A DNA stretch of 64,000 nucleotides from Cordilura impudica (Eukaryota; Arthropoda; Insecta; Diptera; Scathophagidae). Below are positions 10,223-22,649 of the stretch, piece by piece. Numbering within the stretch: position 1 is the first letter of the stretch; each line of letters opens with the position of its first letter. The position numbers were made by a program, and so were the translations under genes. The notes under the pieces were generated by a model that was not told where the DNA came from, did no database searches, and saw only the letters and a program-made list of their open reading frames with translations. Location of the stretch: positions 1,220,001-1,284,000 of the forward strand of contig OY821519.1 in assembly GCA_963682025.1 (NCBI GenBank). The letters run 5' to 3'.

Positions 10223-11766
10223 TAGTATAGAATTATAGATTATGAATTGTTTTCGATGGAAGCAGATACATATATTCACATTTATTACCCTGTAAATATG
10301 AAACGAATATGGGAACAGAAAAATAATTTGGTTAGTGAATAGATAAATAAATGTTCATAGATATTCTTATCAATATTTTTTATACCCCAAAGATGACAAA
10401 GTCCAACTTCTGCTCTCGCATTTGAATCTATTTTTCTGAAACGAATTTTAGTTCTGATAATTTTATATACAAGTATTTAAAAGAAATATAACCAAAGAAA
10501 GATTTCTGATACTGGCATCATAAAAGAGCAGGATACAAATTTTATGAAACCAATATTTTTCTTTAGAAATCTACTGACAGTTTGTTTGATTTCAAACTGA
10601 TTTCTAACAATCGTTTTTAAAAAAAATGTTTTGTTCATTTCATATTACAGACTTCCACAGTACAGGTAGGGTAACATATGGTCGACTTGGCCGATTGTCA
10701 TATTCATTCTTGTTTTTATTATTATTTAATATTGTATAATGTTTTAAGTTACCTTTTTTTTAAAGAGATTTGAATTAAAATTTGGCTAAATGCCATAAAA
10801 ATAACCAACATATACTTTAGATTGTTTCTACTACAATCACAAAAGCATTTAGTTGCATTTAAGATTTTTATATTGCTCATCATCAGTCGCAGCATCTGCT
10901 TTTATTTTTTGTGCTTTCTTTATGGAAGATTTAGTTTTTGTGCCCTAACACTTACACAGACATACACACACGTATTACTAATAAAAATTTAAATTTTTGG
11001 CCAGTTACTGCACTTACGATAAGTATAACTCCTTTCCTTGTTATGAAATCCAAAACCAATAGAAACAGTTGCAATGGCAGTTATCCAAATCGACTCTCGC
11101 AACATCTGACTAACTAAAGAAGTTATTTTCTCAAAATAGTGCCAATAGAAGGTGTTATGTTTATTGTGATAGTTAAAATTCAATTTTGAACAGCAGACCA
11201 TGTCTATAAAAAACTATTAAATCTAGATCTACATAAATAATGTTCTCTCTATCCCAAATTTCTAGTCTCAAATCTATTGAGATTTTACTTGAATTTTAAT
11301 TGGTTACTAATTTTAAGAATTTCAATCGGAAATTGTGTAGTGTGACTGAGGACACCTTAACAATGTTCAGCTTGTATGAATGCATGCATAACATTTGCTA
11401 ATTGAATATGTACATGATCATACTTGTCGTTGGTTGGCGGTAGTACATAAAATGGTAGGCAGCAAAAGTTATTTGGCAATATTCCAAAAATCGTTTGTAG
11501 TATATATACGAATATATATATATATATGTATTATATTATTATTATTATATTTTCACAGTTCCTTGGGAAAAGTCGTACAATACAGCTCTCAGCATTATTT
11601 TAGCAAAACAATACGTTAAAATTGCTATAGTTTGGTGGGTTTACATAAACATGCCTTCATACTCCAGAAACTCATGGTCGAGAACCAAAAAGTGATTGTT
11701 ATTTTTTTTTAAATATTTGTCATGTTTACTTGTGCCTGTGTATGTTTGCAAGTGCTGAAATAAAAT
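10223..11766. other. AT-rich interval, no gene recognised
   Basis: Contains a (TA)n run near 11510-11530 and CACA runs near 10960. Frames at 10989-11201 (minus) and 11395-11619 (plus) show no domain. Nothing else is supported. Confidence 0.5.
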
Positions 11767-11768
11767 TA

Positions 11769-11980
11769 CAGTAAAACTTCGATAATATAAATTTGGATGT
11801 CTTGTTCTAAACGATTTTTATTACACCTTCAACCTAGACAGGTCGGTCTTGAAATCAATAGAAGAAAAAATTTATTAGAACACAAATTGAATTGGCTTTC
11901 ATCGTAAAAACTATATAATATTAACTTTTTTTTATTCAATATTCCGGCAAGAGCAATTTCTCTTAACCGGGGTTTTACTG
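11769..11980. mobile_element. pogo/Tigger-like MITE with TA target duplication
   Basis: Left end CAGTAAAACTTCGATAATAT and right end (reverse complement) CAGTAAAACCCCGGTTAAGA form imperfect terminal inverted repeats. TA flanks both sides (11767-11768 and 11981-11982). CAGTAAAAC termini with TA duplications are characteristic of pogo/Tigger-type elements of the Tc1-mariner superfamily. The 212-base length leaves no room for a transposase. Confidence 0.7.
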
Positions 11981-11982
11981 TA

Positions 11983-12628
11983 GTAAATATTACAACTATA
12001 GGGAAGCATACAACATAAAGCGGGCAATATATATATAAAAGTTTTTTTTTTTTTTTTGGAAAATGTTGGTATAAATTTAAAATAACATTATTGCTGTCAT
12101 TGTGCGTTAAACAAGATTTCTGAAAAGTTTTTATATTTCTCTAAGATAAAAAGGCATCGTTGAGTAAAGTATTCATTATTTGGCCAAACCATTCGAATAA
12201 TAAACATCATACATAAATTGAAAAAGTTGAAATATTACGACTAGGGGAAAATGGTGTTACTTTGTACAGCTTTAATAATAATAAAAAAAAATATCAAAAT
12301 AGATATATAACGATTGTCATCTTCTGAGTAAAATGCTGTACGTTATGAAAACTGATTCTTTGCTGTAGGCCTGCTTATAGGACTAACTTTAAACGAGTGC
12401 ATTATAGTGCATGACCAAAATGTACAAATACAAATGAGCAGCCGCCCTTTGTTGAAAAATTTCATCTCTTGTAGCAACATTAACAAATATAACAATCTTT
12501 ATTATAATCACTGTTGAGAACTTAATGCCAAAACCCAGTCAGGAAAAATATTTATAGAGCAGTTTGATTTAAACAAAATATATGCTTTATTATTCTCTAC
12601 CACGATCTATAGAAAACATAAATTAAAT
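11983..12628. other. AT-rich interval, no gene recognised
   Basis: Nothing supportable beyond a T13 run near 12045 and simple AT tracts. Confidence 0.5.
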
Positions 12629-12883
12629 GTCACCTAAAATGCAAAAGGCTGTAACCAATATTTTTAATTTTTTTTACAGGAGAAGCAAAAAACATCATAA
12701 AACAAAAACTACATAAAACTTAATACCCAAATTTTAGAATCAAGCTGAAAAATAGAGATGGACTTTTATTTATGAAAACAAATTTATGGTAAAATAGTAG
12801 TTTTTAAGTAAAAGACCGTAACTACAATACAAAAGTAAATTTTGAACTTTTTGTTAGTTACGGCCTTTTGCATTTTAGGTGAC
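12629..12883. mobile_element. MITE-like element with ~28-base inverted ends
   Basis: GTCACCTAAAATGCAAAAGG at 12629 reads onward to GCTGTAAC. Its inverse ends at 12883, with differences only near the inner edge (GGCTGTAACC against GGCCGTAACT). The 255-base span is AT-rich and non-coding. The superfamily is not clear. Confidence 0.65.
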
Positions 12884-13147
12884 GATATAAATGTGTTTTT
12901 TTTTTCAAAATGATGACTTCAAAATCGGTCAAAATTCTATCCTGGTGTTTATATTGTAGCTGATAGTTTATTTTCCAGTGCATAACAAATAAGTCCAAAT
13001 ATTGTTAAACATTTTCTGCGATTCCAAATCACTAATAGAAACAATAATAACTTTTCGGTATTGTAGGGTAAACTACGTTTAATTCTGAATTTCGATATTT
13101 TCTAAAATTCAATTGATATTTTCTGAAATACATTTGATAATTTCTGA

Positions 13148-13189
13148 AATGTTTACACATCTCCCCTGTGATCGGACTCACATTGATTT
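13148..13189 (+). repeat. Fragment of the GATGTRTAAACATC repeat family
   Basis: Carries ATGTTTACACATCTCCCCTG followed by TGATCGGACTCACAT. The same block is at 61251-61285 and, inverted and slightly diverged, at about 45223-45255. Only this end is present here. Confidence 0.6.
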
Positions 13190-13642
13190 TTTTTTCAAAA
13201 ACGTACATAAACCAAATTTAAGAAAAACATGTGTAATATTTTTGTTTTTTGATAGATTTAAACGAAGATCGGGAATCAGCTTCATATGCGGGCTATGACT
13301 AAGATTTGTCTTATAAGGTTTATTTGTGGATGTAGTAACCTTACACAAACCCAATTTGACCAAGATGTATGTATATGATATTTTCGATATTAATGCAAGT
13401 TAAGTCGATCTCATAAGGGTTATTTGTATTAGGACTAGTTCTGAACATGAACCAATTTTAATCAATTTCAGTAGCGTGCATCTTATGATCGATGATTATT
13501 AGATTTGCGTGGACACACAGACAGATTCTGATTCGATCGGTGTAATAAATGATGGGTCTTGGTCAAATATTTTTGGTAGTTACAAACATCAGCACAAAGT
13601 CATTATACCTTAACTACATAGCGGTATAGGGTATAAAATTCC
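13190..13642 (-). mobile_element. Helentron/mini-me-like element, old 3'-truncated copy
   Basis: Runs parallel to the minus-strand copies at 40 and 60 kb but is strongly diverged. Shared anchors are GATAGATTTAAACGAAGATCG, ACACAAACCCAATTTGA, GATTCTGATTCGATCGGTGT and the end GCGGTATAGGGTATAAA. The (GTCC)n run has decayed to ACAGACAG. The 3' palindrome is missing. This is the oldest recognisable copy of the family here. Confidence 0.65.
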
Positions 13643-14199
13643 AATGGACCGGAAATAAAAATAAAATACAGATTTCAGTAAATGAAACAAATTAAAAATA
13701 TACAAATGTATGAAAATATTCAATCCCATGGCTTAATTTCATATATTTTTGAGTCAGTTGTATTAATAGATTATATATTCTAATATTATAATATGGAAGT
13801 GTTCCGAAAAAAACTGTGGACTGGGCTAACTACTACTGGAAAAGAGGTCAGTCATTTTCCGTTCAAATGTATGAAAGTATGTTCCTCGTATATTTATAAA
13901 ACAAAAATGTTACTATTTCAATTTGAATATATAGTCCCCTTCAGTATGTTAGACACACATGTGGGAAAAATCAAAAGAATTCTTAAATTTTAAGAAATAG
14001 TGAAGTAAATAAGACAATAACTATAGAAAAAGGGAGGCAAGAGGGTACCAAAACTAAATCAGATTTATCGGTAATTTTAACTCGTTTGTAAAACTATGAC
14101 ATTTTTGTCGTTCATTTGATTAGACGTAATAAAGAAAAAAATGCATATATTTTTTATTTTAAAACAAATTTGTACACAGTATTTAATATTTAGTAGTTC
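13643..14199. other. AT-rich interval, no gene recognised
   Basis: Contains weak relatives of the 2.5-4.2 kb repeat family (13800-13970). No gene is supported. Confidence 0.4.
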
Positions 14200-14266
14200 C
14201 TCCTTTTCTTTAAATAATTTAAAAAATACGATCTTTCTTGGATCTAAAAAATGGCATAAGGTAATC

Positions 14267-14950
14267 CTAGGATTTTTCGGTACAAACGTCCTTTATTGCT
14301 ACGATTAAGGATTCATTGTTATTATATTGTCTTCCTCCTTCATATGCTTTTCGTGTAAGCCAGCCCCAAAGGTTTTCGATTTTGTTAAGTTTCGGTGAAT
14401 ATGGTGGCCAGTCTAACAACTGCACGTTTTGGCTTGAAATAAAAGATTTTACCATGCATGCATTGCGTATTGGTGCATTGTCTTGCTGCGGAATCCATGG
14501 GAGCAGTCCAAATATATCATGTGATTTGAAAAGCTCTAGAATCGTTTATAGCGGCTTGCGTTAATTTTTGTGCTCACGAATACCAATTCCATAGAACCAT
14601 AGTATGTGATCGCTCCCCATACCATTGCTCCATCCTATCTGCGGTGATGACGACTCAAATAGAGATTGTCTTTTCTTATATCATGAAAATAATATTGATA
14701 TCCATCCGGACCATCCAAATTGAATATTTTTACATTCGTAAAAACGACCTGTCGCAAATCATTAATTCTCGTGTCTTGTTACACATCCCAAGTCATATGA
14801 TTTTTGGAAAATTGCAATAATTTCATTCGTTCGATATGCTTTGACTTACAAATGACACGACGAACAGCCGAGCCACTAGCACTGACATTGGCCTGAAACT
14901 TTATTTTAGGAATGGTAAGAATTTTTCGCTTATCTCTTTCAGTCAAGAGG
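14267..14950 (-). pseudogene. Tc1-like transposase pseudogene
   Basis: Minus-strand conceptual fragments, in order: an N-terminal basic/HTH-like stretch (LTERDKRKILTIPKIKF, about 14950-14880); NLDGPDGYQYYFHDIRK (about 14730-14670); an in-frame stop near DGAMVWG; PQQDNAPIRNA around the second catalytic Asp (about 14500-14460); then LDWPPYSPKLNKIENLWGWL with the catalytic Glu (about 14420-14360). These are signature blocks of Tc1-family DDE transposases. The order and spacing are right for one gene, but stops and frameshifts break it. I could not define the terminal inverted repeats. It encodes no active enzyme. Confidence 0.85.
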
Positions 14951-14996
14951 CTTGAAACTCTTCCTCCCTAATTTTTTCGGTATGTTTTTGGGCGAT

Positions 14997-15120
14997 GCAC
15001 AGTGATGCCATTTGAGTTTTTTCGTTGCAAAAAACTTTTGAACCAAATAAAATAATCAAAAAATTTAGAAGGCATATGATAGATAATTGATCAACCTATG
15101 AAATGAGTGTTTGAACAGGG
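14997..15120 (+). repeat. Dispersed repeat starting GCACAGTG, copy 1
   Basis: CACAGTGATGCCATTTGAG, then TTTTTTCGTTG and AGGCATATGATAGATAATTG, recur at 35612-35740 with differences. No opposite end was found, so boundaries to the right are uncertain. Confidence 0.55.
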
Positions 15121-15806
15121 TTCTACGCCTTTTAGGTGTCTACTGATGGGTTAGCAAACTTTAAATTTGTGGAAAAATCAATTTTATGGGATGTAAAATA
15201 AAATGTTTTTTAAAATTTTTGATTTTTTATATTTCTTTTTAAAGCCTTTTATGATTTAAAATTATACCAGAAAAGATTTAAAAAAAAAATTTTGTTTTAA
15301 ATCTATTTCTAAGTTTTTTGTAAAATATTGACATCAGAATTCTTTTTAGAGGTTCCTCGGACAAAGTTACTTATTTTGATCCCTAGAATACGATATTCCT
15401 TGTCACTTGGGCGATTTTGAAATCGACCCGCCCTAATATTCATAGCTTACTGAATAAAAACTTTAAACCGTTCTGACCAAAATTGTCGGTATAGTATTAC
15501 TATACAAATATGTGAAATTATGCTCTTGTTTGAAGTTTGATGGCATTTCCTAGAAAATTATCCAGAGGCCTTAATAAAAATTTATACATTTTAGAGCTAG
15601 CTATAGATATAAAGAGAAAAGGTTAAAATATTCCACCAAAAAGTAAAGCTTGGAAGAACTACAGACAAACAACAGAATATTGGAAAACAATATATTTTTT
15701 TCACTACCCGTAATTGACCATATTCATAGACGACTCATTTCAAATATTAAGCCGTTCCCATTGAAATTGAGCTGTGGGCGAGCAACGACTCAAAAAGATC
15801 AGTTTT
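15121..15806. other. AT-rich interval with old repeat sequence
   Basis: Includes a palindromic GGGCGATTTTGAAATCGACCC near 15409 and, at 15500-15560, a relative of the block at 16578-16625 (GTGAAATTATGCTCTTGTTTG). The next element therefore inserted into, or beside, an older repeat. No gene. Confidence 0.4.
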
Positions 15807-16575
15807 TATACCGTATACCACTATGTGGTTTGGGTATAATGACTTTATGCTGCTGTTTGTGACCACCAAAAATATTTGACCTAGACCCATCTTTTATTAT
15901 ACCGATCGAATCAGAATCACTAACTGATTCGATTTAACGATGTCCGTCCGTCCGTCCGTCCGTCTGTGTGTCCATGTAAACCTTGTAATCAAACTGCAGG
16001 TCGCAAATATGAATATATTTTGATAAAATTTGGTATATAAGCTTCTACCGGCCATAGGATGAACGCTATTGAAATCGGTCCATGTTCAGACCTAGCCCCC
16101 TTACAAATGACCCCTATGAAATCGACATAAATAGCCATAATATCCAAATTGTTATATAGATCTTACTCAAGTTGGGTTTGTATGCGTTCATTACATCCAT
16201 TAATGAGTAGTCCAGAAATGATCCCAATGGGACAACTCTTAGTCATAGGCCCCATATAGAGCTGCTTCCCGTTCTTCACTTAAATCTATCAACAAAAAAA
16301 ATTTTGCACTGATTCTTCTCAAATATTGTTTGTATATATTTTTGCAAAATAAAAGAGACTTTACCAAACATAGTCAGGATTGGTCCATTTTTGGGCCTAG
16401 TAGCCATATAGATCCGATATGATTTTTTCATATCTGCAGCCTAAAAAATTAATAAATTTGGTCTATGCTTATTTTCTATGTCCAGTTAGTTGGGCCTATG
16501 AGATAGGGTCTCTAAACGCATGGTATAGGGTATCATATAGTCGGTCTAGGCCGACTATAATTTTCTTACTTGTTT
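15807..16575 (+). mobile_element. Helentron/mini-me-like element, copy b
   Basis: Full-length but diverged: it starts TATACCGTATACCACTATG, carries only five GTCC units (15942-15961), and ends with TAGTCGGTCTAGGCCGACTA (one base different from the usual palindrome) plus TTTTCTTACTTG. There are several small deletions in the middle, for example near 16405 and 16455. The flanks are T-rich on both sides, as in the other copies. Confidence 0.75.
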
Positions 16576-17998
16576 TCTGTACAAATGTGTGAAAATTTGC
16601 TCTTATTTAAAGTTTGATGTAAGTTTACAAACAAAAAAATTTCATGGTGACTTGGTAAAAATTTTAACTGTTTGAAGTTGAAAATTTATGGACATAATCT
16701 TCCTAAAATTTCAAAGTATTACGGGAATAGTTATGCTGTTGGCGAACTCCTAATCGAAAAAGCGCGACCAATTTGGATACAAATGTATAAAAATATATAG
16801 TCCATTGAAATTTGAAGTTTACTAAATAGAACATCTTCAAAAATAAATGTATGTATATTTGAATCAGTCATTTGACAAACACCGCACGACCATTTTTGGC
16901 CGAAATGGAGTTATACATATTAAACTGTTGGTGAAGGCTAAACAAATCCAATACGCATAAAACAACTCATCTGCACTTAGTAACCTTGGTGATGCCGCAT
17001 TTGAAAGTAACCATTCCTTTAAGAAACACCTCATCACCTGGACCAGCTGGGTTTTGTTTTTTGATTTCGTGAAAGTTTACTTTTTTGGATATGAGGTTAT
17101 TAAATTATATGACCTTTAAAATTCAGCTATGTCATTAATAAATTGGATTTTTCTCAAGACAATCATTTCAAGGTGCACTACTTTCCCTCACAGATAAACA
17201 TTATTTTGTTCACACAACACAATAATTACGTTTTTAAGTTTATTCATATAAATACAATAGTTTCTGCATTTAATTGTGCTTAATTGCACTTAAAATGATC
17301 TTTCAAAACAATAAACAAATTATTTTTGGTAAACTTGTATCCTCAAGAATGACAACCAACTTAAAATGACAATCCTGAAAAACACAAACTCGAAAAAGAA
17401 CAAAGTCTCATTAGAGTAGTACGAGTAATTGTGTAACGTTAAATGACAGTTTTAGCAACTGCAGTTGACAAATTATGTTGTAGGGATAGAAATAAATGGT
17501 GAGAGGAAGAGCATGAGTGAGAGCGAGAAAGTGGTAAAGTTTCAATGAAAAACTTTAAATACAAAAGACGTGCTTAAAACTAAATAATTTTACAAAGTTA
17601 CACAAATTACAACAAATACAAAATTTGCACTTAAGTATGAAATAAAGAAAAACTAAGTGTTTATAATGGGGGTCATTAACAAAATTTCAATAGACATTGA
17701 TTGTGTTAAATTAAAACAAAAACACAAACACACGCACTGAACGGTAAACGGTAAAAGGTAAACGCGAAATAAAAATATTTTTAATTTATCGCCGCCATAT
17801 CAGGGAAGTGCTGCTTTATCAATAAGTGTGTTATTGTATAAAATATAATTAAATAATTTAGAATTTCTAACTTTTTTTGTTTATATTTTCCGTTTATAAA
17901 TTTTATGAAATTAAAGTATTTTTTCTTTTGATACCAAATTTATTACAAATTTTATTTCCAAATTTTATTACAGTACTCGAACACATCAATGACCATTT
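16576..17998. other. AT-rich interval, no gene recognised
   Basis: Old repeat sequence to about 16930, then unique-looking AT-rich DNA. A short GGTAAACGGTAAAAGGTAAA tandem lies near 17740-17762. No gene is supported. Confidence 0.45.
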
Positions 17999-18526
17999 TT
18001 AACACTTAATTATTATTAAAAAAAAAAAAAAAAATAGGTTATGGGAAGAAGGAGAGTGGGAATAGTACTTGTGGATATTTGACTTAAGTTTTATTAGATT
18101 GTAACTGTCAAGAAGGACCTGTGCGGGAAGTTTATTCCACATAGGGCTAGTTCGACTGATAAACGAATTTTGTCTGTAATGCGTTCTGAGGTCAACTGGA
18201 CAATAGACTACAAGGGGATGTGCTCTACTAGAGAAACGGGTAGAGCTAACTGAAACTCGGGTACTTGGAATGAGTTCGATAATCTCAGAAGAATATTTCC
18301 CATGGTAGTGTCTATAGAACAGTGCTACACAACCCACAATCCGACGCTGTTCCAACGAGTCAATAGATTTGGAATCCTTCCTGTCATTAATGAGCATCAA
18401 TGTCTCCTTTGCACACGGTCCAGTAGCTCCAAAATAGTATAGATAGATGTTAAGGAGATCAGAAGGAGTGAAATAGTTTTTGTACCGTTTCAGAAAACCA
18501 AGACACTTAAATGCTTCTTTTGACAC
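17999..18526 (-). pseudogene. Non-LTR ORF2 C-terminal region
   Basis: A 175-codon minus frame with KCLGFLKRYKNYFTPSDLLN, LEQRRIVGCVALFYRHYHGK, RTSPMWNKLPAQVLL and a short lysine-rich tail. This is the conserved block after the RT of many jockey/CR1-like elements (LxxLYRAYVRP, ...RRxVGSLCVFYRIYHG, ...PRTxxLWNxLP). It ends in a T-rich run (18019-18035 on this strand) that the frame reads through as phenylalanines. Confidence 0.8.
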
Positions 18527-18660
18527 TTGAAAAACATGCTCGTTCCAAGAGTATCCGATTCCTCAATACCTATACCACCCATATACAAAGACATTAAAAT
18601 TAGCCCTATTCGATTTACCCCACTAGGAGATTGTTAACAGGTCTTGATTTAGTGTGCCAT

Positions 18661-19404
18661 TCATTGTCCACCTTTTGCTCCCAACCTTAAAAATGCTTGG
18701 CCTACAATTGAATGACAAATGTTACCATCATCTGCAAACGAATACATAGAATTGAAAGTTTGACCACGAAGGTCGTTCAGAAAGATAAGGAAAAGGGAAA
18801 GAGAAAAAAGGACCTTGAGGTTCCCCTGAATTAAGCTGAAACTTATTAAATGAGACCCCATCGATAACAATACGTGTTGTGCAGTCTCTGAAAAAAATCG
18901 ATGTAAATCGAGAGAAGTCAATACCGACCCCAAATGCAATAAGCTTTGATATCAATGCACCGTGCTACATGCCTTGGAAATATCTAGAGCAACCACTTTA
19001 CTTTCACCAAGATTGTGAATGCATCGACTCCAGTGCTCAGAAAGTAGAGCTAATAGGTCTCCCGTAGAACGATTTGTACGGAAGCCATACTGTCGATCAT
19101 TAAGAAGTGAGTTGGCCTTTAGGTAGTTGACAAGATGGAAATTGATCATGCCCGCCATCATCTTTGAGAACGAAGAGTATATTGCAATTGGACGGTAATT
19201 TTTAGGGTTACGAGGCTCACCCTTTTTGGGTATTGATTGGAGGGAAAGACTCCCGCACGGTACGAAAGGTGGAAAAGGTTGGCCAATGAAAAGATTCGTC
19301 GAAGAGCACTGCTGCAGCACCATTGCTGATATACCATCCGGATCTACACGTAATCGAAAGAATATCTTAGGCATAGTACAAGGTATTCTTACAAGTTCGG
19401 GCAA
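18661..19404 (-). pseudogene. Reverse transcriptase domain (jockey-type), frameshifted
   Basis: Fragments in 18952-19404 contain IPKKGEPRNPKNYRPIAIYS, then LLNDRQYGFRTNRSTGDLLA and VVALDISKACS. The last is the first catalytic-Asp region (usual form LDISKAFDxVW). Overlapping frames at 18728-18955 and 18661-18939 supply NSGEPQG (usual GVPQG) and FADDG at 18727-18738, the palm active site. The switch of frame near 18800 marks an indel. The motif order is correct for a LINE RT. It is broken and not functional. Confidence 0.88.
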
Positions 19405-19456
19405 AAACGATATTTTTGCAAAAAGTTAAGCTGAAAGGTTAGCCTTATCAACCGGT

Positions 19457-19822
19457 TCACTGAATGTTTGGTGATTTCTTATAAGCAACACTAGCACTAT
19501 TCTTTACTCTTTTAGCATATGACCAAAAGCTCTTACTGCCCCTAGGAGTAGAAAGAACTTTAACATGAAGACGCTGATGGTAAGGGAACTTTTCACGCGT
19601 TAATGCTTGGCGCAGCAGTTCAGTGACAGAATTTTTATTTTCACGCCAATTCCTCCTTGTATCAAGTGTGGTTAAACCAAGATTTGTGATTAGATTTAGC
19701 CGAAATGCGTTTTGATGGAATGAATAATCGCATACCACCATTTTCACAGCAGCATCAGCATTTTTATCTATCTCCAAAGTGTTTGCTCTTTTCAGATGAC
19801 GACAGTTTTTCCTATACTCCAT
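19457..19822 (-). pseudogene. Non-LTR ORF2 fragment upstream of RT
   Basis: A 121-codon minus frame with features of the linker between endonuclease and RT in jockey-like elements: basic and tryptophan-containing, with KSFWSYAKRVKNSASV near its end. This resembles the 'FWSYLK..K' block that precedes the RT fingers. It sits directly upstream of the RT fragment in the same orientation. Confidence 0.65.
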
Positions 19823-19860
19823 TGAAAGTTTATATATCGAAAACTTTATGCTGTTAATAA

Positions 19861-20186
19861 TATTATCGATTTAGAGATCGAGTATCACAATCAAACGAAG
19901 ATCAAGAAAAAAAAACATTAAATATAGTAGTTTATCTGAGCACTTACATTTAGTAAAAAAAAAAATATTACAAAAATCTTTACGTAGGATTATACAAAGC
20001 AATATACCACCAACTAAAATGTAAAACGATATATATATAGTCTAACATTTTTTATGGAAAGGGTAAACTAAATTATGTATATTATCTTAATTAAACTTTT
20101 TATAATATTTTTTTTCACAGTAAATTTATCTAGATATTTTTGTACACATTTTAAAAAATAAAGCGCTTGAAATTTGTATGAAATTA
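19861..20186. other. AT-rich interval, no gene recognised
   Basis: Nothing supportable; simple A and TA runs only. Confidence 0.5.
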
Positions 20187-20375
20187 TCTAACCCATAAAA
20201 ACAAAGTTTTATCCGTGACTGTGTGTGACTATCTCAAAATTTATCTATTGTCACAACAAGACTATGGGGCAAGTAACACATCAATTGAATGAGGGGCGAT
20301 GGAGTTGACCCATGGCAGACAGACAGACAGACAGACATGCAGAGAGTACGAGTTAAAAGAAATAATTTAAAAATA
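20187..20375 (+). mobile_element. GTGACTGTGC variable-array element, one-unit copy
   Basis: Starts TCTAACCCATAAAAACAAAG after AT-rich flank. It has a single CCGTGACTGTGTGTGACTAT unit, the shared unit tail (CAAGACTATGGGGCAAGT, GAATGAGGGGCGATGGAG), a (GACA)n tract near 20315-20337 and the end GTTAAAAGAAATAATTTAAA. It shares both ends with the copies at 25218 and 47673, which hold seven and five units. No protein is encoded. The family is not one I can name. Confidence 0.75.
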
Positions 20376-22425
20376 TGCCTGTTTATTTCAAAAGTATTTT
20401 GTGCAATGGATCACAAACATCCATATATATTTACTTAGTAAAAATATTAAAGTATTTATTTTTATTTAAAAACTAAAAAACAAAAAAAAAACAAACAAAA
20501 AACTGTAACAATTTATGAAAATGAATGTCGGGAATTGGGCAATCTCTGCTTGTGGCCACCTAATCCTATCTTTGGTTTTCTCTTTTTTTATTTACTGCTT
20601 GTTATGCAAGTTTTGCAATAGTTATCATAAGGACTCTTTGGTTGTCGTATCCAAACATTGATGTACTCGTACATTGTACGTATTTAAAGTTTAACCTTTT
20701 CGCGACTAAGACTAGTGTTTTGTTTACGAGTTTTTAAACATTTTTATGGTGTTTGCAACCCTTGTTATAGACTCTCGCTTAGATTAAAATTTAAAAACTT
20801 TGTCTGAAGTGGCAACTAAACTAAAATGTTGGCTCGGTGCCAAATGCCACAGACGTCAGTTGCAATAACCTCAAGTGTTGTCAGAAAACAGTTTCACACA
20901 CAAAGGCTCCTTTTTTTTTAACTGTTTCAAACCTTTCAAAGCCTTCTTCATCTGAACGAGTATATTTTTGTATTCACTTTATTTGGATAGACTAGAAAAA
21001 AAAAGCACACACACACATAGACACACACATACAAAAACATGATAGTTTATCATGATTATTTTTTGTTCGCAATGCAATTTAACCAGAATTTATGTAACAA
21101 AGTCAATGATATTTTTTTCTTATGCTCTTATCAAATTGAAGTACTTATAAGTACAACCTGTTGTTCTATGGAGTAAATTTTGTATTTAAATTGTAAATCA
21201 ATTATAAACAAATATTTACATAAGGAAGTAACTCTGACATTTCGATGGTGGAAAATTTTCACTTTTGAAATAGTTTTTAAATACCTTTCAACTTTAAGTT
21301 TCTTGGATCTGTATTTATATTATGATGTTTACTAAACTTTAAGCTGGTATGTCCAAACACGGGCTATAACTGCTTTCATAATAATTTTCTTTTTCATCTT
21401 ATCATCTGAACTGTTTGTGCTAGATGCATATTTCTGGTTTTTTGTCTTCGTTGAATTTCTTACTGGATTTTTATAATAAAACGTTCAAGTATTTTCTTAA
21501 ACTTAAGTCTCGAGTGCTGCATGCATATCAAGTACATAAATGGAATAGATTACTGCTAATAGGATATAAGACAAAGGACTTGGAAACATCTGCTACTAAA
21601 ATTGATGAGAATGCTTACTTACATTTCTCTAAATACTTTCTTTGCATGTTTGTGTGCTTGGGAGTGTATTTAATATACAATACATACATACATACATACA
21701 AATAAGTGCAATACAATACATATATAGACGAGTGCTAACAACTGTATTCGTGTATAGAGACTTGCATATTTTTCTGATGTCTTTGGTCTATTTATTATAA
21801 TATGACTTCCGAAGACAGAAAAGAAGGAATTATTTAAGAGTTTATCATGGCATATAGATTAGTGAGAGCATCTGATTTGAAATGAAATGTTTGTCATTAT
21901 TATTGTTATATCAGATTACTCACTCTTAAAATGAGTCAAACTAGAAATGTCGCAATTGGAAGATTTGTACAATCGTGAATATAAGAATGATGATGATCAT
22001 TATTTTTAAGTTGATAACTTTTGATATTCTGAATAATAAGTTACTTTTGTAAAGCTAAATTTTATCTTTTTAACACAATATTTTGATCGTATAAAAAGTT
22101 TTTTTCTAAAAATAGGAATACACTATTGCCGGTTTGCAGGCATTCGCCCTAATGCGGGTTTTACATTTACAAATTTGAATCTTTTATTAAATAAATTTAA
22201 ATCTTCCAACCTATACTTTCAGTAAATCTTCCATAGAGTTTGTTCCTGAACTTATTACCAGTTTTATTTGATCCAGAACTAGTTATCATAAAACCACTTC
22301 AACAGTCCAGCAAAGTAATCCGTTGATAGCGGCATATTTTTAAACAAATCTCATCAGTGAATCAGCTAAAATTAAAGAGAAAATATGCAAAATTTAAAGA
22401 AATATTTTAATAACTTATAACAAGA
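20376..22425. other. AT-rich interval, no gene recognised
   Basis: Contains CACA runs (about 21005-21035) and a CATACATACATACATACATA run near 21683-21700. The 93-codon plus frame at 21424-21705 has no domain and runs into the CATA repeat. No gene is supported. Confidence 0.5.
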
Positions 22426-22649
22426 GTTTTAGTCGACGGCCGGGGTAGTTCGGTCGTCTCCAGGGTCAGCGTAAGGACCCTTAAACCTTATGCAATAAAA
22501 CACGATAGCCTTTCAGTTACAATGTAATTTATTAAGTGCTAATTTGTGTATATATATAGGTTCACCTGTATCTATATATGTATGAAGACGCGACTGACAA
22601 CAGTTCTGCTTTCGTATTATCGGGAGGTCGGCTATGCTAGCCGGTAGCT

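Larger units (their letters stand above)
17999..19860 (-). mobile_element. jockey-type non-LTR retrotransposon, 5'-truncated and decayed
   Basis: On the minus strand, from about 19822 down to 17999, conceptual fragments run in the order expected for the second ORF of a LINE: a pre-RT linker, the reverse transcriptase, then the C-terminal region. No endonuclease domain or first ORF is visible, so the copy is 5'-truncated, as is usual for LINEs. Several frameshifts and stops make it inactive. The clade (jockey/CR1-like) is assigned by motif style only. No clear poly-A tail or target duplication was identified. Confidence 0.85.
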